DNA of 64,000 nucleotides from the NCBI GenBank assembly GCA_016719605.1, contig JADJYW010000023.1, forward strand, positions 1 through 64,000. Reading direction: 5' to 3'. Positions 59,527 through 64,000 of the stretch are shown here, in pieces. A model generated the notes under the pieces. That model saw nothing but the letters and a program-made list of their open reading frames with translations. It was not told where the DNA came from and did not search any database. This DNA is from Lewinellaceae bacterium (lineage in GTDB: Bacteria; Bacteroidota; Bacteroidia; Chitinophagales; Saprospiraceae). How positions within the stretch are numbered: position 1 is the stretch's first letter; every line of letters begins with the position of its first letter. The position numbers and the translations under genes are program-made.

Positions 59527-60858
59527 CTATTTTCTAAAGTCCATATCGGGTTCGGCTTCGAACCATTCCTTGGTTTTCCGGAAAACGCTGTCGAGCCAGC
59601 CGGGCGATTTTTCTTCGGAAACATTGGAAGGTTCTTTTTCGGCATTGGCTGCGGGTTCCTGCTCGGCATGAACGGGGGCTTTCCCCGCCTCAACATCTTG
59701 CAAACCCTTGATCAACAAACCAATGGCGGTACTAAAGATAGGACTGTTCACACTTTCCCGGTAGCCGTGTGCGAGGTTTTCTACAGGCAATCCGATGCGG
59801 CAGGACATGCCGGTGTGGAACTCTGTGAGCTTGTCTATGTGGTTGAGCAGGGCGCCGCCACCGGTGACCACAATGCCACCGATGAGCTTGCGCTCGTAGC
59901 CGCTGCGCCGAATTTCCCACAGCACATAGTCGAGCAGCTCCTCCATACGGGCCTGGATGATCCGGGCGAGGTTTTTTTCGCTGATCTCTTTGTGTTCGCG
60001 GCCACGAAGGCCGGGGATGGTGATAATCCGGTTATCATACACTTCGGAGGCCAGGGCGGAGCCGAAACGAATTTTCAATTTTTCGGCTTGGGGCTGCATG
60101 ACGGTGCAACCCTCCTTGATGTCGGCGGTGATAACATTGCCGCCGAAGGGAATCACGGCTGTGTGGCGGATGATGCCTTCGTGGAAAATAGTGATGTCGG
60201 TGGTGCCGCCGCCAATATCCACCAGCGCCACACCTGCCTGTTTTTCTTCTTCAAGCAACACGGCATCGGCACTGGCAATGGGCTCCAGGGTGAGGTCGGA
60301 CACCTTCAGGCCTGCCTTTTCGATGCAGCGAAAGATGTTGTTGACGGCCGTAATTTGGCCCGTGATGATGTGAAAATTGGCTTCCAGTCGCACACCACAC
60401 ATGCCGATCGGGTCGGAAATGCCCTGCTCGTTGTCCACCGTGAACTCCTGCGGGAAGACATGGATAATTTTGTCTCCTGGTGGCAGGACGAGTTTGAACA
60501 TGTCGTTCACGAGGCGATCAATGTCGCGCCGGGCGATTTCGTTGTGGTCGCTTTCGCGCGTCAGGATACCGCGGTGTTGCAGGCTTTTGATGTGCTGGCC
60601 GGCAATGCCGACATTGACGGTATTGAACTTCATACGGGCTTGACGCTCGCAGATTTCTACCGCCTCGCGGATGGCGTTTACTGTCTTTTCGATGTTGCTG
60701 ACGACTCCGCGTAATACGCCGACGCTTTCAACTTTTCCTACGCCGAGGATTTCGAGTTTCCCGTGTGTGTTTTTGCGTCCGGCAAGGCAGCATACTTTAG
60801 TGGTGCCAATGTCAAGTGCGACGACCACATCGTGGGATTGTGGTGCTAATTCGGTCAT
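59527..60858 (-). CDS. ftsA: cell division protein FtsA
   Basis: A 443-residue actin-like protein that anchors FtsZ to the membrane. Start at 60858 (MTELAPQSHDVVVALDIGTT), which places the ATP-binding VALDIGTTKVCCLAG at residues about 12-26. Further marks: the 1C domain (SVGVLRGVVSNIEKTVNAIR), ALVDIGGGTTDITIFHEGII, IGGIVVTGGGALLNHIDKLT. The C-terminal part has an acidic linker and ends in a helix FRKTKEWFEAEPDMDFRK that may serve as membrane-targeting helix. It is upstream of ftsZ in the same transcript; 165 bp separate it from ftsQ, an A+T-rich gap with no gene. Confidence 0.95.
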   Translation of the reverse strand: MTELAPQSHDVVVALDIGTTKVCCLAGRKNTHGKLEILGVGKVESVGVLRGVVSNIEKTVNAIREAVEICERQARMKFNTVNVGIAGQHIKSLQHRGILTRESDHNEIARRDIDRLVNDMFKLVLPPGDKIIHVFPQEFTVDNEQGISDPIGMCGVRLEANFHIITGQITAVNNIFRCIEKAGLKVSDLTLEPIASADAVLLEEEKQAGVALVDIGGGTTDITIFHEGIIRHTAVIPFGGNVITADIKEGCTVMQPQAEKLKIRFGSALASEVYDNRIITIPGLRGREHKEISEKNLARIIQARMEELLDYVLWEIRRSGYERKLIGGIVVTGGGALLNHIDKLTEFHTGMSCRIGLPVENLAHGYRESVNSPIFSTAIGLLIKGLQDVEAGKAPVHAEQEPAANAEKEPSNVSEEKSPGWLDSVFRKTKEWFEAEPDMDFRK

Positions 60859-61023
60859 TGTGTGCAAAGATTGAGTGAACAATGCTGTTTACTATTGTTT
60901 TTCTATCCTTTGCACCCTTCATGTATTACTTTTCCAAGAGCAAAGGTATTCTATCCTATTCTATACGCAAAAGAATTTATTGAAAAATTTATATAATTTA
61001 TTAAGGTTTTCTGGCATCGGGGT

Positions 61024-61815
61024 TTATTTCCTGCAAACTACCTGCCCATTGTATTTAAGTGATATCGTTTTGTATGCTCTCCATCCCGAATATGGCATAC
61101 CTTCTTCATAGAAAACTTTTAGTCTACGAAGTTTATCTTCTATATTTTTTGTACTGCCCAGTATGATTTGTTGATCGCCTACAAGTGGAACAAGGATAAA
61201 CTCATTGGCATTATTGACGTGAATCTGCTGGATAAACCCGGACCAGATCGGGTCGTCCATCAATATCCTGGTTAACACAAATAAATCTTTGAGCGTATTT
61301 CGGCGCTTTTCCTGAAAATCGGCCGTGTAGGGAGCGATATTCCCCGTGGCAACCAGTACTCTTGGGGTATGAAGCGAGGATACCGGAATTTTAGCGCCGT
61401 TTTTGTCCAGATAGTAATTCCCGCCAGTATTGTCCAGTATACGCAAAATCGGTTCCCGCTGACGAATACTCACCTGCAACGCATTGCTCTGCCCAACATA
61501 TACTTCGGCGTCCTTTACAAACGGATCGGACTCCAGCACACGCTCAATGCGTTCTATTTCAAGATCGGCCAGTTCTGTGCCTTCAAGCGTATTGCCAAAA
61601 GCAAGCAGGAGGTTTTGCCGAACATCGCGGTCGCCCAACATTTTCTCTCCGTTTTCCAGTGGCTCTATTTCCACATTGGTCGCACTGGCAAAGCTGTTCT
61701 TCTTGCGGGTCACTGCCGACAAAAGAATCAGCGCCGTAATCAGCAGGAAAAATACCCAGCTAATACGACCATAACGGAGGCGCGGCAAGCGCATGGATAA
61801 AAGATCGGATAACAT
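61024..61815 (-). CDS. ftsQ: cell division protein FtsQ/DivIB-like
   Basis: A 263-residue bitopic membrane protein. One membrane segment (residues about 18-36, RISWVFFLLITALILLSAVT), then a POTRA-like domain (FGNTLEGTELADLEIERIER, LESDPFVKDAEVYVGQSNAL) and a beta domain (QVSIRQREPILRILDNTGGN, YYLDKNGAKIPVS). FtsQ links the early and late division proteins. The position between murC and ftsA and the family pattern support the name. Start at 61815 is the first Met of the frame with the basic N terminus MLSDLLSMRLPRLRYGR. Confidence 0.85.
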   Translation of the reverse strand: MLSDLLSMRLPRLRYGRISWVFFLLITALILLSAVTRKKNSFASATNVEIEPLENGEKMLGDRDVRQNLLLAFGNTLEGTELADLEIERIERVLESDPFVKDAEVYVGQSNALQVSIRQREPILRILDNTGGNYYLDKNGAKIPVSSLHTPRVLVATGNIAPYTADFQEKRRNTLKDLFVLTRILMDDPIWSGFIQQIHVNNANEFILVPLVGDQQIILGSTKNIEDKLRRLKVFYEEGMPYSGWRAYKTISLKYNGQVVCRK

Positions 61816-61871
61816 GATTTATTAGGTTGAAAGGTTTCTGGTTGGAAGGTTTCTAATCAAAACCCTTCAAA

Positions 61872-63233
61872 CTATAAAAGAAGTCCTTTAATTTCGGGAA
61901 CAAGTTTATCAATATCACCGGCGCCCATAGTCAGCAGGACGGTCGGACGGTGGTTTTGTATTTCAGTCAGTAGCTCCATTGGAGAAACCACTTTCTTATT
62001 CAATAAATTCATTTTGCCTAGAATCAGTTCCGACGTTATACCTGGCATTGGTTTTTCACGGGCAGGATAGATGGGAAGCAAGAGGCATTCATCCAATTGA
62101 TCCAGTGCCGCAGCGAAATCATCAGCAAAATCGCGGGTACGGGAATAGAGGTGCGGCTGAAATACGCCGGTTATTTTTCGGTCGGGAAATAACATCCGGG
62201 CGGCAGCAATAGCTGCTTGCAATTCGGCCGGATGGTGCGCATAGTCATCCACATAGACCAGATCGGGGCGGCGGATAATGAACTCGAAGCGGCGTTTTAC
62301 ACCCTGAAAATGCGCCAGGGCTTCCGGCATACCGGGGGTAAATGCACCGGCGCAGTGTACCGCCGCCCAGGCAGCCGTGGCATTTTCAATGTTATGCCTC
62401 CCGGGATAAGGCAGGAGCAGGTTCGCCCAGTTGAAGACACTGGATTTGATACCGAAGGCCATAAGGCCATCCGCCACCCGCAAGTCGTATGCCTCGTAGT
62501 CGCCCGCGCCAATGCCGAACGTAAGTACTTTGCGCCCGGCGGCACGCAATTCGGCAGCCACATCGTCCAGCGGCAATCCGTGTTTGTAGAGCAGGGTGCC
62601 GCCCGGTTTGATCTGGCGGACAAACTGTTTATACGTTTCCACGACTGCTTCGGGGGTGCCGTAAATATCCAAATGATCGGGATCGAGCGAGTTGAGCACG
62701 GCAATTTCGGGGTACAATTGCAGGAAAGATCGGTCGTACTCATCGGCCTCCACCACCACCCAGTCGCTCTTGCCCTCCACAAAATTGGAGCCGATATTGG
62801 CCGAAATACCGCCAAGGAAAGCCGTGGCATCTACCCCGGCACTGCGCAACAAGTGCGCGTCAAGGGTACTCGTTGTGGTTTTTCCGTGCGTGCCCGCCAC
62901 GGCGATACACCGTTTGCCTTTGCTGATGATCCCCAGCACCTCGGAGCGTTTTTTGATCGGGTAGCCCTGCTCGCGGAACCAGACCAGTTCGCTATGGTCT
63001 TGCGGAACAGCCGGCGTCCAAACCACCAAATCCACCTTTGCCGGAATATGTCGTACATCGTCGTCATAGTGAACGCATATACCCTCGGCCGTCAAAGCGC
63101 GGGTAAGGTCGGTTTCGGCACGGTCGTATCCATGCACTTCGGCGCCGTGGCCACGAAAATACCGCGCCAGCGCCGACATACCGATGCCGCCGATACCGAT
63201 AAAATAGATGGTTTGGATGTCGTTCAGTTCCAC
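61872..63233 (-). CDS. murC: UDP-N-acetylmuramate--L-alanine ligase
   Basis: A 453-residue ATP-dependent ligase that adds L-Ala to UDP-MurNAc. N-terminal Rossmann motif IYFIGIGGIGMSALARYFRG, ATP loop GTHGKTT at 114-120, EADEYDRSFLQLYPEIAVLN, the AWAAVHCAG region and YVDDYAHHPAELQAAIAAAR are all family marks. Cytoplasmic. It lies 5 bp from the lipoprotein gene upstream and 56 bp from ftsQ downstream in the dcw cluster. Confidence 0.97.
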   Translation of the reverse strand: MELNDIQTIYFIGIGGIGMSALARYFRGHGAEVHGYDRAETDLTRALTAEGICVHYDDDVRHIPAKVDLVVWTPAVPQDHSELVWFREQGYPIKKRSEVLGIISKGKRCIAVAGTHGKTTTSTLDAHLLRSAGVDATAFLGGISANIGSNFVEGKSDWVVVEADEYDRSFLQLYPEIAVLNSLDPDHLDIYGTPEAVVETYKQFVRQIKPGGTLLYKHGLPLDDVAAELRAAGRKVLTFGIGAGDYEAYDLRVADGLMAFGIKSSVFNWANLLLPYPGRHNIENATAAWAAVHCAGAFTPGMPEALAHFQGVKRRFEFIIRRPDLVYVDDYAHHPAELQAAIAAARMLFPDRKITGVFQPHLYSRTRDFADDFAAALDQLDECLLLPIYPAREKPMPGITSELILGKMNLLNKKVVSPMELLTEIQNHRPTVLLTMGAGDIDKLVPEIKGLLL

Positions 63234-63237
63234 GATG

Positions 63238-63618
63238 TTATTGTGTTTTTGTCAGTTCCAACGTTTCCTGTTGGCCGCCCCGGTTCATTTCAAACCGCAG
63301 CGTGGTTTCGTTCAGCGTCAGGATTTTGACTACAATTTCCTTTTCCCCCTGCGCTGTGGTGTACAGTTTATCTTTCTGGGTGCGCCAAACACCGCTTTCT
63401 TCCTGGTCGCCAAACTGTGCGGAATAATCCCCGTCGGTAGTGAACTCAAAGAAAACCAGCGACGCATCCTGTCCCATCGGTTTTCCAAATACAAGCCACT
63501 CCTTGCCCTGCCATTTGCCGATAAGGGCGGGGTTGTTGTCGTTGGCGCGTTTGCAAGCGGGCAAAACAAGTACCAACGCGAGCAAAAGAAGGAGCGGATG
63601 TTTAAATTTATCTGTCAT
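63238..63618 (-). CDS. lipocalin-like small lipoprotein
   Basis: A 126-residue protein with a lipoprotein signal (MTDKFKHPLLLLLALVLVLP, lipobox LPAC). The mature part starts with ALIGKWQGKEWLVFG and continues with beta strands (LVFFEFTTDGDYSAQFGDQE, SGVWRTQKDKLYTT), the pattern of lipocalin-like lipoproteins of Bacteroidetes that bind unknown small molecules. It is inserted between murG and murC, an unusual place, with gaps of 4 and 32 bp, so it is probably co-transcribed with the cell-wall genes. No function can be named. Confidence 0.7.
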   Translation of the reverse strand: MTDKFKHPLLLLLALVLVLPACKRANDNNPALIGKWQGKEWLVFGKPMGQDASLVFFEFTTDGDYSAQFGDQEESGVWRTQKDKLYTTAQGEKEIVVKILTLNETTLRFEMNRGGQQETLELTKTQ

Positions 63619-63650
63619 AGCAATTCTATTTTATTACAAACTGAATGCAG

Positions 63651-64000
63651 TCAGTCATTTTTCAGGTTTTTAAATTGGGGAGTTTGTGCGCGCGATTTTT
63701 CCGCCAATTCAATTGCCACCGCCGCGATATTATCCGCCGCTTTCGGTCGTCCCAACTGGTGGATGTTTTCGCCGAGACTAAACAGCAGCGCTTCTTTTTC
63801 AAGCAACATCAACGCCTCGGGTAGCATTTTTTCAACAGCCTCGGCATCGCGCACCAACCGGGCGGCACTTTTTTCCACCAGGGCCAAGGCATTTTTGGTC
63901 TGGTGATCTTCGGCCACATTGGGGGAAGGCACCAGGATCACCGGTTTGCCTACGAGGCACAGTTCGCTGATACTCAGAGCGCCGGCCCGTGAGATAATAA
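63651..64000 (-). CDS. murG: MurG glycosyltransferase, C-terminal part (cut by window edge)
   Basis: The first codons in the window (63998 downward) read IISRAGALSISELCLVGKPV, followed by ILVPSPNVAEDHQTKNALAL, the UDP-GlcNAc-binding signature of MurG, and then a helix-rich end. MurG transfers GlcNAc to lipid I at the inner face of the membrane to make lipid II. About 116 residues are visible; the N-terminal two thirds lie outside the window. Order murG-(lipoprotein)-murC-ftsQ-ftsA-ftsZ matches the dcw cluster. Frame open to the window edge. Confidence 0.92.
   Translation of the reverse strand, partial: IISRAGALSISELCLVGKPVILVPSPNVAEDHQTKNALALVEKSAARLVRDAEAVEKMLPEALMLLEKEALLFSLGENIHQLGRPKAADNIAAVAIELAEKSRAQTPQFKNLKND

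Overview
The window looks like a chromosomal segment of a G+C-rich Bacteroidetes bacterium, most likely of the Saprospiria (Haliscomenobacter/Lewinella-like). This rests on giant secreted repeat proteins with type IX secretion system (T9SS) C-terminal signals, a PorP/SprF plus PorE-like pair, gldC, the TAnnTTTG type of promoter box found upstream of many genes, and a dcw cluster in the order murG-murC-ftsQ-ftsA-ftsZ. Species-level assignment is inference.

Layout. 1-5.1 kb: broken peptidase T, a truncated outer-membrane barrel gene fused to a truncated Ppx/GppA phosphatase, a cardiolipin synthase-like PLD enzyme and a hypothetical gene. 5.4-15.6 kb: an approximately 3,400-residue adhesin/scaffold-like protein with a cohesin-like domain, six copies of a 567-bp tandem unit, a dockerin-like segment and a T9SS tail. 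15.7-18.9 kb: small genes, a MITE-like element and an HI0933-family flavoprotein. 19.1-25.3 kb: a two-gene secreted module (small T9SS protein plus fibre protein with an S74-type chaperone domain) and a gliding-type C-terminal domain protein. 25.4-32.9 kb: PorE-like and PorP-like genes, a GT9 glycosyltransferase, a hypothetical, and a secreted subtilisin. 33.6-40.2 kb: a 2,188-residue adhesin with 19 Ig-like repeats, a SprB-type repeat and a type B T9SS tail. 40.4-50.3 kb: housekeeping genes (SWIM protein, rlmH, rhomboid, trxA, gldC, lolA-like, rnr, Uma2-like, katG). 50.5-56.4 kb: a tyrosine recombinase followed by two A+T-richer cassettes bounded by attC-like hairpins. 56.7-57.6 kb: Rpn-family nuclease. 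57.9-64 kb: ftsZ, ftsA, ftsQ, murC, a small lipoprotein gene and the 3' part of murG, all on the minus strand.

The most interesting region is 50.5-56.4 kb. The two hairpins are 86-87 bp, carry different but self-complementary stems around almost the same loop, and have end boxes resembling RYYYAAC/GTTRRRY. The left end of each hairpin is complementary to the start of the cassette it closes (9/9 and 8/9 bases), as expected if each cassette was once a circle inserted by integron-type recombination. Cassette 1 carries a second copy of the two-gene secreted module seen at 19-24 kb; cassette 2 carries a helicase-nuclease that could be a defence gene. The recombinase does not look like a classical IntI.

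Reading caution. Many genes are interrupted by one-base deletions in homopolymer runs (at least eight in the helicase alone, others in porP-like, gldC, subtilisin and fibre genes). The bias to homopolymers and the absence of nonsense substitutions point mainly to consensus sequencing error rather than gene decay. Such genes are given here with their full reconstructed extent.
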